The notes under the pieces are model-generated. The model ran no database searches, had not been told where the DNA came from, and saw nothing but the letters and a program-made list of their open reading frames with translations. From Pedobacter borealis DSM 19626 (GTDB lineage: Bacteria; Bacteroidota; Bacteroidia; Sphingobacteriales; Sphingobacteriaceae): DNA of 50,737 nt. Location of the stretch: the NCBI RefSeq assembly GCF_000708285.2, contig NZ_JAUG01000025.1, forward strand, positions 1 through 50,737, written 5' to 3'. Positions 27,001-35,054 of this stretch are shown here, in pieces. The position numbers and the translations under genes are program-made. Position 1 is the first letter of the stretch. The number at the start of each line of letters is the position of its first letter.

Positions 27001-27761
27001 TTACAGAATTACAAAATACACCTAGAATTCTTGACCTGGTTAGCGACAATGGAGGTTCTGTAGTTGGTTATTCGCAAGGCAGTTTATTCTCACTTCAATT
27101 CGCAGGTTTAGATCATAATTTTGGTTATCCATACTTTATTGATGAAAGCGGGAGAAAAAACACTTATGTGTATCTGCAAAGTACTAAGGTGGCAAATTTA
27201 AAATATGAAGGGCCTATTGATCCGAAGTTAACGGGAGGTTTTTACAACCAGTTCAGGTATAAACAATTCAGTTTATCTACTTTATTCACTTTTGCTGCAG
27301 GAAATTATGTGCGTTTAGCACAAGAGTTTTCTTCTAGTTACCCTGATATTTATTCTATGACTAAATCTATGCTAAACAGATGGGTACAACCTGGGGATGA
27401 AGCCTTTACAAGCGTTCCGTCAATATTGGATCCATATACAGCCGCAAGATTGGTTACTGATGCTACGGGGGCTACTACCTCTGCTGTTTATCCTTATAAT
27501 ATTTATAATTTTTCAACAGAACGGGTAGCAAAAGGTGATTTCATCAGATTTAAGCAAATATCTTTAACCTATGATTTGCCTAAACAATTCACATCTAAAC
27601 TAAATATGTCGAATGCGTCTATATCTTTTGTGGGTAACAATATAGCCTTGTTGTATTCGGATAAAAAATTAAATGGACAAGATCCTGAGTTTTTTGGTAA
27701 TGGTGGCGTGGCCCTGCCAATACCTAAACAATACACATTATCATTAAAGGTTGGATTTTAA
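24069..27761 (+). CDS. SusC/RagA-family TonB-linked outer-membrane transporter with STN domain
   Basis: A 1230-residue TonB-dependent transporter. After a long signal peptide of Pedobacter style (two-part N-terminus, cleavage near SAASFGQ) come the STN secretin/TonB N-terminal domain (about 45-120), a CarboxypepD_reg-like domain ([20 protein letters not shown]), the plug with the SusC signature [34 protein letters not shown] (given here for recognition of residues about 325-358), and a 22-strand barrel ending in aromatic residue F1230 (LSLKVGF). The STN domain links it to the FecR/sigma pair upstream, so the locus should be induced by its own substrate. susD starts 13 bases after the stop. 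The substrate cannot be inferred. Confidence 0.95.
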   Translation: [1230 protein letters not shown]

Positions 27762-27774
27762 AAGATATTTTGGT

Positions 27775-29235
27775 ATGAAATTTAATAAATTAAAATACGC
27801 TGTTCTTTTTGGAGCTGTTACTTTAGTATCATGTAACAAATATTTAGATACAGCACCTGACAATAGAACTGAAATTAATTCGGTTGATAAAGTAGCACAG
27901 CTAGTAGCTACAGCATATCCTGAAGGCGATTATTACACTTTCGCTGAGGCTGCATCTGATAACGCTGAAGATAAAGGCTCCGGCGTTGGAACCTTATCGG
28001 ATGTTTCCAGTAAACCTTATTACTGGGACGATGTTTTAGGCGCTGACAGAGGTTCGCCATCTAATTACTGGAATACCTGTTATCAGGCTATTTCAGCAGC
28101 AAATCAGGCACTCGAGGCTATTGAAACCAATAAATTTGGTACATCGGCATTACCATATAAAGGCGAGGCTTTAGTAGCAAGGGCCTATGCACATTTTATG
28201 TTAGTTACATTCTATGCAAAAGCCTATGTAATTGGAGGAGCAAATGACTCTCCTGGTATTCCTTATGTAACAGACCCTGAAACGGTTGTAATTAAACAAT
28301 ATGATAGGGAGACAGTTGCTGCCACTTATCAAAAAATCGAGAAAGATTTAACAGATGGGATGGCTTTACTTTCTGCATCTGCTTATAAGGTTCCAAAATA
28401 TCATTTTACCCCAGCTGCAGCGCATGCATTTGCTGCCCGTTTTTATTTATTTAAAGGTGAATGGCAAAAGGTAGTAGATCATGTTTCTTTAATTTCAACT
28501 GAAAACTTTGCGAGTATTATCAGACCCATTAATGGTGCTCTATACGATATGAGCTCAGCTGATTTTCAGGCTGCTTTTACACGCTCAGATCAGAAATATA
28601 ACTTACTGTTAATAAACCTGTATTCTAGCTATCAAAGATTAACTTCGCCAAGATATGGCTATGGCGAAACTTTAGTTAAAATGTTTGGTACTGGTACCAA
28701 TATAACAGGTAAAGCATTTGCAAATAAAATTCTTTTCTATACGAAGCCAAGTTATACTACATATAAGTATAAAGAATATTTTTATGTAACTAACCAGGTT
28801 TCAAACATTGGTATTACTTATTTAATGTCTCCTGTACTTACAACCGATGAAGCTTTAATGAACAGGGCAGAGGCTTACGCCCAATTAGGTCAGTTTGATA
28901 AGTCGTTAACCGATATTAATACAGGACTTGCTGCTTACGTAAGAGGATATACACCTAGCGACGCAGCTACTTTATCTAAAATCGCGACCTATTACGGTAT
29001 AACCGATCCAAAAGATGGTTTAATTAAATTAATCTTAGATACTAAGAAAGCACAATTCCTGCAGGAAGGAATTAGATGGTTTGATATTCTCCGTACCAGA
29101 ATGACGGTTAAACATAATATCATTGATGCTCAGGGTAATGAAACATTTATCGAATTGAAGGCTGATGATAACAAAAGAGTATTTCAAATTCCTGAAGAAG
29201 CAAGACTTTCTGGTGTGCCATTAAATCCTAGATAA
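27775..29235 (+). CDS. SusD/RagB-family outer-membrane nutrient-binding lipoprotein
   Basis: From the ATG at 27775 the protein has 486 residues; eight upstream in-frame codons begin at a TTG inside susC and are unlikely. A lipoprotein signal (LFGAVTLVSC) is followed by NKYLDTAPDN, the classic SusD N-terminus, and TPR-like helices (TDEALMNRAEAYAQLGQFDKSL). The C-terminal signature is KKAQFLQEGIRWFDILR ... RVFQIPEEARLSGVPLNPR. SusD acts as a lid on SusC and captures substrate at the cell surface. It lies directly behind its SusC partner and 14 bases before a metallohydrolase lipoprotein gene. Confidence 0.95.
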   Translation: MKFNKLKYAVLFGAVTLVSCNKYLDTAPDNRTEINSVDKVAQLVATAYPEGDYYTFAEAASDNAEDKGSGVGTLSDVSSKPYYWDDVLGADRGSPSNYWNTCYQAISAANQALEAIETNKFGTSALPYKGEALVARAYAHFMLVTFYAKAYVIGGANDSPGIPYVTDPETVVIKQYDRETVAATYQKIEKDLTDGMALLSASAYKVPKYHFTPAAAHAFAARFYLFKGEWQKVVDHVSLISTENFASIIRPINGALYDMSSADFQAAFTRSDQKYNLLLINLYSSYQRLTSPRYGYGETLVKMFGTGTNITGKAFANKILFYTKPSYTTYKYKEYFYVTNQVSNIGITYLMSPVLTTDEALMNRAEAYAQLGQFDKSLTDINTGLAAYVRGYTPSDAATLSKIATYYGITDPKDGLIKLILDTKKAQFLQEGIRWFDILRTRMTVKHNIIDAQGNETFIELKADDNKRVFQIPEEARLSGVPLNPR

Positions 29236-29249
29236 TTAATAAGAATATC

Positions 29250-30638
29250 ATGAAAAGAAATTTAATAAGAATATTAGGATTGTTTTTATTGTTTACAACA
29301 ATACAATCTTGTAAAAAAGAAGATTCAGCTAATATCGATTTGACAAAATATGTTGATAATCCTGTAGCCAATGCCGCATTGGATAACTGGTTAAAAACTA
29401 ATTTCTTGGATCCCTACAATATGGACGTAATTTATCGTTATAGTGATTTTTACAAGGATAATGATAAAGTGGTTAGTCCGGCTAATCCGGCTAATGTTCA
29501 ACCGCAGATGCAAACTGTATTAGAAGGTTTTATCGATCCGTATAAAAAAGTGGCAGGTATTCCATTTATTAAAAAAATGCTACCTAAAGAATGGGTACTA
29601 TATGGTTCAGGAGCTTACCAAACTGATGGGTCGATGATATTAGCTACTGCATCTGCCGCAAAGCGTGTTACCATTTACGATTTAAATAATTTTGACGCAA
29701 ATAATGCAGATGCTGTAACCAGAAAGTTAAGAACTATTCATCATGAATTTACGCATATTTTAAATCAATTGGTTGCCATGCCTACTGACTTTCAAACCAT
29801 TACAAAGTCGACATATACGGCAACCTGGACTACTGTAGCTGATGCAGCAGCAAGAGATAACGGTTACGTAAGTCCTTATGCATCAAGCCAGCCGGGAGAA
29901 GATTTTGCAGAAACTACATCACATTTATTAGTGCTTGGCCAAGCCTGGTTTGATGCCCGTGCAAATGCCTCTACTGCAGTGGGTAAAGCGGCATTAAAAG
30001 CTAAAGAAGCAAGTGTTGTACAATATTTTACCATAAACTTAGGCGTCGACTTTAGAGCATTACAAAGGGAAATTCAGAATGTAGTTAGAAATACGTATAA
30101 GCTATCATCATCAAGTTTCCCTTATTGGATGGGGCAAAATTTATTTAAAACAATGACAATAAATTTAGAAGATCCGCTTTACACCGCAAATCCAATGTCA
30201 ACTGAATTTACTACTGCATATAATAACTTTAAAGCTGCTGTTTTGGCTTATAGTGCTACCAGTAAATATCACTTGGATTATGTACAATTTCGCTTTGAGT
30301 CTAACACAGCATTAACAGTAAGGGGGGCATTTACTGCAGCTGCAGGCGGTACACAATTTTTTGCCGACTATACTTTTTCTTATACCATAAATGCTACTAC
30401 CGGAGCTGTAACATTTACAAAGATTGCGCAGGCAGGTACTACAGGTAGCTATGCAAATGCGGCTTTATTTACGGCTGGTTTTACAAGTTCAATTCAAGCT
30501 TATTTAATAGGAAAGACCTTTATAGCAGATTGGATGCCTAAAACTATCGATAATGCCAATTTTAATAATTTTGGTGGTATGTATGTAAGCGGAACTCCTA
30601 CTAATTACTTTTTTGGTTCACTAGGTCAAACATTATAA
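29250..30638 (+). CDS. Substrate import-associated zinc metallohydrolase lipoprotein
   Basis: A 462-residue lipoprotein (signal ending IQSC, C21) with a zinc metallopeptidase motif HEFTH (H165, E166, H169) and a downstream GEDFAETTSHLL segment (from about 216) that probably gives the third ligand. The motif, its surroundings (RKLRTIHHEFTHILNQ) and the place next to SusC/SusD match the family described as substrate import-associated zinc metallohydrolase lipoproteins (TIGR04549). The C-terminal half (from about 340) looks like a beta-rich binding domain. It probably trims or releases the SusCD substrate at the cell surface, suggesting a peptide-like ligand, but this is inferred. The next gene begins immediately after its stop. 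Confidence 0.85.
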   Translation: MKRNLIRILGLFLLFTTIQSCKKEDSANIDLTKYVDNPVANAALDNWLKTNFLDPYNMDVIYRYSDFYKDNDKVVSPANPANVQPQMQTVLEGFIDPYKKVAGIPFIKKMLPKEWVLYGSGAYQTDGSMILATASAAKRVTIYDLNNFDANNADAVTRKLRTIHHEFTHILNQLVAMPTDFQTITKSTYTATWTTVADAAARDNGYVSPYASSQPGEDFAETTSHLLVLGQAWFDARANASTAVGKAALKAKEASVVQYFTINLGVDFRALQREIQNVVRNTYKLSSSSFPYWMGQNLFKTMTINLEDPLYTANPMSTEFTTAYNNFKAAVLAYSATSKYHLDYVQFRFESNTALTVRGAFTAAAGGTQFFADYTFSYTINATTGAVTFTKIAQAGTTGSYANAALFTAGFTSSIQAYLIGKTFIADWMPKTIDNANFNNFGGMYVSGTPTNYFFGSLGQTL

Positions 30639-32012
30639 ATGATGAAAAGAATATTATATTTATTTATGATTTGCCTGGCTATGGCAAGTTGTAAAAAAGA
30701 TTCTTTTGTTTCTGATTTTGATCAGAAGCCAGAAGAAAGAATAGCTGAATCTATTGCTTCAGTTACTAATACATTAACTTCAGCACCTAATGGCTGGATA
30801 GCAACCTTACCTACAAATGCGGGTGGTGCTTACGGATTTTATATGACTTTTGATGCAAATCAAAATGTTACCATGTATGCAGATTTAAATGATAATACTG
30901 CAAAAACACTGGGTAAGTCTACTTTTAGGGTTAAAGCTGTTTTAGGTACCGAATTAATATTCGATACTTATAATTATATTTCAATGCTGGCCGACCCGAA
31001 CAACGGTGTTTTTGGTGGAGCTGGAAATACCGGTTATAAAAGTGATGTAGAGTTTACTTATTCGCGCGCTACAGTCGATAGCATATTTTTTATAGGCAAG
31101 GCTTATCGCCAAACCCTGGCTATGGTAAAGGCTACTGCTGCCCAAAAAGCAGCATATACTGCTGAAGGATTGAAAACATCTTCTGATAGGCTTAAATCAT
31201 TTTTTGCCACCACACAAAATCCTTACATTGAAGTAGTTTCTGGTAGTGCTACAATTAAAGCTGGGTTAAGTGTTAATTTTACCAATGTTCTTGCCAGTGG
31301 CAAAAGAGCTACGTTAACTGGTATATTGGCCGATGGTACAACGGTTGTTTCTGCTACGAATAAAATAGCCTTAACAACTGATGGAATTTCAATGACTTCG
31401 ACAGGTCTGGTTTTTCAAGGTATTACTTTGGTTAAGTTTGCCTGGAAAGATGCAACCACTCTCGCAATGTATGATGCTGCAGGCAAAGAATATATTATTA
31501 AATCAAGCCCGATACCATTAACCCCACTTCCATTGTTATTTGGTTTTCCGAGTAGTTATACCTATAGAAAAATTAGTATTGGCGGCACATCTCCAGTAGC
31601 TGGAGGAGCCTTGTTACCAAGTGGAGTTACTTCTCAATTTAATGTAATTTATCAGGCATTGGTAGCTAAATTAGCTGCTTTGACTCCGGCAAGAACAATA
31701 GTAGGAATCAGTTTTGCTTTAACGAGCAACAGTACTGCAGTGGTGAATATCAGCCCAAATAATGGTACCACAACTTTCAGCGCAAATGCAACATTTAATT
31801 ATTCGATAACTGATGGAGTAATTACTTTAACAAATCCTGTTTATGACGCTAACTGGACTGCACGTGGAACTGAATATGATGGTGTTAAAAAATTCTTTTT
31901 ATCAGGGCCATTTAAAATCGACTGGGTAACTAGTATAAACCCAAGCGGAGGTTTACTTGGTGGTCTTTACCGTACCGTCGATGGTAGTTCGTTTATATAC
32001 GGAACATTATAA
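30639..32012 (+). CDS. DUF4302 domain lipoprotein of the Sus-like locus
   Basis: A 457-residue lipoprotein (signal ending LAMASC) starting directly at the stop of the metallohydrolase gene. The N-terminal FDQKPEERIAESIASVTNTL and APNGWIATL segments match DUF4302, a family often found behind SusC/SusD and the zinc metallohydrolase lipoprotein. The rest is beta-rich with repeated Thr/Ala-rich strands. It is probably a surface-exposed accessory binding protein; no catalytic motif is visible. A strong terminator follows. Confidence 0.85.
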   Translation: MMKRILYLFMICLAMASCKKDSFVSDFDQKPEERIAESIASVTNTLTSAPNGWIATLPTNAGGAYGFYMTFDANQNVTMYADLNDNTAKTLGKSTFRVKAVLGTELIFDTYNYISMLADPNNGVFGGAGNTGYKSDVEFTYSRATVDSIFFIGKAYRQTLAMVKATAAQKAAYTAEGLKTSSDRLKSFFATTQNPYIEVVSGSATIKAGLSVNFTNVLASGKRATLTGILADGTTVVSATNKIALTTDGISMTSTGLVFQGITLVKFAWKDATTLAMYDAAGKEYIIKSSPIPLTPLPLLFGFPSSYTYRKISIGGTSPVAGGALLPSGVTSQFNVIYQALVAKLAALTPARTIVGISFALTSNSTAVVNISPNNGTTTFSANATFNYSITDGVITLTNPVYDANWTARGTEYDGVKKFFLSGPFKIDWVTSINPSGGLLGGLYRTVDGSSFIYGTL

Positions 32013-32046
32013 CTAATTAGAATCTAATTTTAATCTTCTCTCCCGT

Positions 32047-32077
32047 AACCCTTGCCCTAAAAAGCAAGGGTTTTTTT
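32047..32077 (+). terminator. Rho-independent terminator of the Sus-like operon
   Basis: AACCCTTGC (32047-32055) pairs perfectly with GCAAGGGTT (32064-32072) around the loop CCTAAAAA and is followed by T7. It lies 35 bases after the DUF4302 stop. Confidence 0.92.
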
Positions 32078-32114
32078 ATGACATAATTTTTAAACCCCTC
32101 CAAGCGTTTATGCT

Positions 32115-32122
32115 TATATTTG
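32115..32122 (+). promoter_or_regulatory. -7 promoter box (TATATTTG) very close to the next start codon
   Basis: TATATTTG matches TAnnTTTG and ends only six bases before the ATG at 32129. Transcription from it would start at or beside that codon, giving a leaderless or nearly leaderless message. Confidence 0.5.
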
Positions 32123-32128
32123 TAACGA

Positions 32129-32401
32129 ATGAAGAAGAAAGCAATTTTTATCCTTTTTGTATTGGTATTTACATTCACGGTAAGTCCCAGTGTTAATGCC
32201 CAATGTTCTATGTGTACCATTAATGCCGAGCAAGGTGTTAAAAACGGCAATACACAAACAGCAGGCTTAAATACAGGTGTGTTGTATCTTTTATCTCTTC
32301 CTTATTTAATGGCTGTTATTGTTGGTGTGGTTTGGTATAAAAAATACCGCAAAAAGAATGTGCACCTTAATATGAAAAAGGAACCTTTTAATTTAAATTA
32401 A
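32129..32401 (+). CDS. Small Cys-motif membrane protein of unknown function
   Basis: A 90-residue protein with a signal peptide (cleavage near SVNAQ), a mature N-terminus starting QCSMCTINAEQGVKNG, and one transmembrane helix (TGVLYLLSLPYLMAVIVGVVWY, about 50-71) followed by a basic, charged tail. The CSMC pair right after the signal peptide would face the periplasm and could bind metal or form a disulfide. I recall short proteins of this pattern (C-x-M-C ... VKNG ... GLNTGILYL) in many Bacteroidota, but no function is known to me. The DUF983 gene follows after four bases, so the two are probably co-transcribed. Confidence 0.8.
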   Translation: MKKKAIFILFVLVFTFTVSPSVNAQCSMCTINAEQGVKNGNTQTAGLNTGVLYLLSLPYLMAVIVGVVWYKKYRKKNVHLNMKKEPFNLN

Positions 32402-32405
32402 AAGT

Positions 32406-32804
32406 ATGTCTGAGCAAACTACCTCAAAACTTTATGCCATTGTACACTGTAAGTGTCCGCATTGCCGTAGAGGAGATATTTTTACAGGCAGTATGTACGG
32501 CTGGAACATTCAGCATACCAAAGAAATTTGCGGACATTGCGCACAACGCATAGAAATCGAGCCTGGTTACTTTTATGCAGCCATGTATGTAAGTTATGCG
32601 ATGAATGTAATCGAAATGCTTTTCGCCAGTTTCATCACCTATTTATTTTTCGGTCCGCTTACCGATGCAACTTTCTGGCCTTATCTGATCGTTATTTTTG
32701 CAGGTTGTTTTATTCTGTATCCGTTTAACTATCGCTATTCGAGAATTATACTGCTCCACGTTTTATCGCCGAACATTAAGTATAAGCCATATTATGATAA
32801 GTAG
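32406..32804 (+). CDS. DUF983 family protein
   Basis: A 132-residue protein with a zinc-ribbon-like N-terminus (CKCPHC at about 15-20 and CGHC near 41-44) and two transmembrane helices (about 60-82 and 88-108), as in DUF983. The GDIFTG and EPGYFYAAMYVSYAMNV segments are typical for the family. The biochemical role is unknown. It lies four bases after the small Cys-motif gene. Confidence 0.85.
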   Translation: MSEQTTSKLYAIVHCKCPHCRRGDIFTGSMYGWNIQHTKEICGHCAQRIEIEPGYFYAAMYVSYAMNVIEMLFASFITYLFFGPLTDATFWPYLIVIFAGCFILYPFNYRYSRIILLHVLSPNIKYKPYYDK

Positions 32805-32830
32805 TATTGGTTAATCGTTTAAATCGTATA

Positions 32831-32875
32831 AACTGGTTAATTGTTAGGTTAACCGATTAAAACAATTAACCAGTT
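32831..32875. repeat. 15-bp perfect inverted repeat between DUF983 and DUF2461 genes
   Basis: AACTGGTTAATTGTT (32831-32845) and AACAATTAACCAGTT (32861-32875) are exact reverse complements around a 15-base spacer that itself contains GGTTAACC. A related imperfect copy, TTGGTTAATCGTTT, lies just upstream (32807-32820). There is no T run, so it looks like a repeat-type palindrome and not a standard terminator. Confidence 0.8.
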
Positions 32876-32889
32876 AACCATAAAACTGT

Positions 32890-33549
32890 ATGCTTAAAAA
32901 AGAAACCCTTAGTTTTATAAAAGACGTAGCGGAGAATAACAACCGCGAATGGTTTGCCGCCAACAAAGAAGTTTACGAAAATGCAAAGGCTGATGTACTC
33001 GAACTTGTGGCCAAGATTATCCCGGAGCTGGCCAAAATAGATCCAATGCTTTCGGCAGATATGGATCCAAAGAAATGTCTTTTACGCATTTATCGTGATG
33101 TTCGATTTAGCAAAAATAAAGATCCTTATAAAAATAACTTCGGTATATGGTTCTCTACTAAAAAAGGAGGGAACGAGCCTGGTTATTATCTTCATATTCA
33201 ACCGGAGAAAAGCTTTATTGCCGGCGGATATTGGATGCCGGATGCACCACATTTAAAATTGATCAGACAAGAGATTGATTATAATATAGGCGATTTTAAA
33301 GAAATTATTAACCACGCAGCCTTTAAGAAAAACTTTAAACTAGGTGTTGACAACGCCCTTAAAAATGCACCTAAAGGTTATGATCCAGCTGATCCAAACA
33401 TCGGATTTTTAAAGTTGAAAAGCTTCGAGGCCACTACAAAAATCGATGATGAAGAATTTTTAAAACCAAACCTCGTTAATAAGTTGATAAGTTCTTTTAA
33501 AACAGTTCAACCATTAGTTGCATTTTTACGGAATGCCATTGAGCAATAA
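32890..33549 (+). CDS. DUF2461 domain protein
   Basis: A 219-residue soluble protein of the DUF2461/TIGR02453 family, recognised by FIKDVAENNNREWFAANKEVYENAKADV at the N-terminus (residues about 9-36), LLRIYRDVRFSKNKDPYKNN and GGYWMPDAPHLKLIRQEID. No signal peptide or membrane helix is visible. The function of the family is not established. It is flanked on both sides by repeat-like intergenic DNA and appears to be transcribed on its own. Confidence 0.9.
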   Translation: MLKKETLSFIKDVAENNNREWFAANKEVYENAKADVLELVAKIIPELAKIDPMLSADMDPKKCLLRIYRDVRFSKNKDPYKNNFGIWFSTKKGGNEPGYYLHIQPEKSFIAGGYWMPDAPHLKLIRQEIDYNIGDFKEIINHAAFKKNFKLGVDNALKNAPKGYDPADPNIGFLKLKSFEATTKIDDEEFLKPNLVNKLISSFKTVQPLVAFLRNAIEQ

Positions 33550-33657
33550 CCAATTGTTAATTTTCAATGACTAACACCCAAAATAATCAATAACCGATAG
33601 TCAATGTTCAAACTATAAAAGGTCTTGATACTTGATACTCAAATCTTGACAATAAAT

Positions 33658-34497
33658 ATGAAAAATACCGTTTTTGCATTTGCGCTGCTCTTATTTATCT
33701 CTTCAATTAGCTCTTGTGTTGTGCTTTCGCCTAAAAAGTACAAAGCCTTATTGGGCACTAAGGATTCGCTATATACTGCTTTTAACGAAGGCTTAATTAA
33801 AATCGAAAATTTAGAAAAAGAAGTAGGTAAGCTTAAAAAGGATACTACCTTAATGGCTGAAGAACTTCGCGATCTGCAGAACAATTACAATAAAATGGAT
33901 GCGAGCTATAAAAAGCTTAAAAATAATTCGTCATCAGAAATTACCAAACTATCTGGAGACTTAGCTGCCCGCGAAAAACGTTTAAAGGAAGTAGAAGAAG
34001 TTTTGCGTAAACGTGATGAGGCAACCAATGCATTGAAAGAAAAACTTCAACAGGCTTTGTTGGGCTTTACCAAAAGTGGTTTAACCGTAGAGATTAAAAA
34101 TGGTAAAGTTTATGTTTCGCTAACGGATAAACTATTGTTCCCTTCGGGAAGTATTATCATTGATGAAAAAGGAAAACAGGCCCTGACCCAATTGGCCAAT
34201 GTATTAAAACAACAACCGGAGATAAACATTGCTGTTGAAGGTCATACCGATAACCAGAAAATAAATAACCTGGGGCAGATTAAAGATAACTGGGATTTAA
34301 GTGTGTTGAGGGCCACCTCTGTAGTACGTTATTTAACAGAGAATGAGAAGGTAGAAAGTGTAAGGATGACAGCTACAGGTAAGGGCGAATTCCAACCGTT
34401 GGGTACCAACGCAAATGCAGATGGAAGAAGCAAAAACAGAAGGATAGAGATTGTACTTTCGCCCAAGCTGGATGAGCTTTACAACCTGATTAAATAA
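33658..34497 (+). CDS. OmpA-family lipoprotein with coiled coil
   Basis: From the ATG at 33658 the protein has 279 residues; an upstream in-frame ATG at 33625 would place a polar stretch before the signal peptide. A lipoprotein signal (ISSISSC, C20) is followed by a long coiled coil (about 30-125: LEKEVGKLKKDTTLMAEELR ...) and an OmpA-like peptidoglycan-binding domain (about 140-265) with the motifs VEGHTDNQ, TATGKGEFQPLGTN and NADGRSKNRRIEIVL. It should tether the outer membrane to peptidoglycan. The 108-base gap before it holds the short direct repeat CTTGATACTTGATACT (33624-33639). Confidence 0.92.
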   Translation: MKNTVFAFALLLFISSISSCVVLSPKKYKALLGTKDSLYTAFNEGLIKIENLEKEVGKLKKDTTLMAEELRDLQNNYNKMDASYKKLKNNSSSEITKLSGDLAAREKRLKEVEEVLRKRDEATNALKEKLQQALLGFTKSGLTVEIKNGKVYVSLTDKLLFPSGSIIIDEKGKQALTQLANVLKQQPEINIAVEGHTDNQKINNLGQIKDNWDLSVLRATSVVRYLTENEKVESVRMTATGKGEFQPLGTNANADGRSKNRRIEIVLSPKLDELYNLIK

Positions 34498-34737
34498 GAT
34501 ATAATACGCTATTGGTTGGTGTCTCACCGACCGAAATAAACATACTCACTGTTCTTCAAATTAGGAAACGAATGGCCTGTGGTTCTTGGAGGCACTCAGC
34601 CCCGCCATTCGCTGTAGCTCCGATAGAAGAATCGGAGGCTGCCGCTGCTGTCGGGTTTAAGAACAAAGTTTGTGCACCCTGCAACCCTAAAAATGAAAAA
34701 CTGTTTTTGCCATTTAGCCCCGGTAGCAGCGTTACCC
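34498..34737. other. Intergenic stretch without a credible gene
   Basis: The first 240 bases of a 555-base gap. The composition is more GC-rich than its surroundings and includes the segment ATTTAGCCCCGGTAGCAGCG (34712-34731), which resembles a TAGCCCCGATAG-type intergenic repeat I recall from other Bacteroidota. An 80-codon open frame here (from 34512) has no recognisable domain or start context. No tRNA or known RNA was recognised. Confidence 0.5.
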
Positions 34738-34900
34738 CAATGTCATTAAGTTAAGTACTATGCCGTTGTCAGTCTGAGCTTGTCGAAGACCTTTCTATAG
34801 TCGAAAACGAAAAAACATTTGTCCTTCGACAGGCTCTCCGTAGGAGTCCTTTGGACAGGATGACAATGTTTTTTGTTTTCTCCTTAACTTAATGACATTG
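34738..34900. repeat. Nested palindromic MITE-like element
   Basis: An 18-base perfect inverted repeat (34738-34755 CAATGTCATTAAGTTAAG and its exact complement at 34883-34900) encloses further inverted pairs: GAGCTTGTCGAAG against CTTCGACAGGCTC, GTCAGTCTGAG against a GGATGACA arm, and GAAAACGAAAAAACATT (34803-34819) against AATGTTTTTTGTTTTC (34865-34880). The element has no coding capacity. The sequences outside it are unremarkable. The TGAGCTTGTCGAAG core is a common type of intergenic palindrome in Bacteroidota genomes. Confidence 0.75.
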
Positions 34901-35023
34901 AGCGGTACCCTGCAGCAACGAGGAAGCGAAGCGTAAAACGGGAAGAAACTTAATATTTTATACAGGCCCTGCGCTCCATAAAAAAAGGATTGTCGACTTA
35001 GGAGATGAATGACATGCGTTTGG

Positions 35024-35054
35024 AAAAAGCCTTGCAACATTTGCAGGGCTTTTT
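35024..35054. terminator. Hairpin terminator for the STAND NTPase gene
   Basis: AAAAAGCCTTGCA (35024-35036) pairs with TGCAGGGCTTTTT (35042-35054, one G-U pair). It touches the stop codon of the minus-strand gene at 35053. The A5 and T5 flanks permit termination in either direction. Confidence 0.8.

Noticed and set aside
34512..34754. An 80-codon plus-strand open frame after the OmpA lipoprotein gene
   Set aside because: No recognisable domain, unusual composition, and it runs into the palindromic repeat element; judged non-coding.
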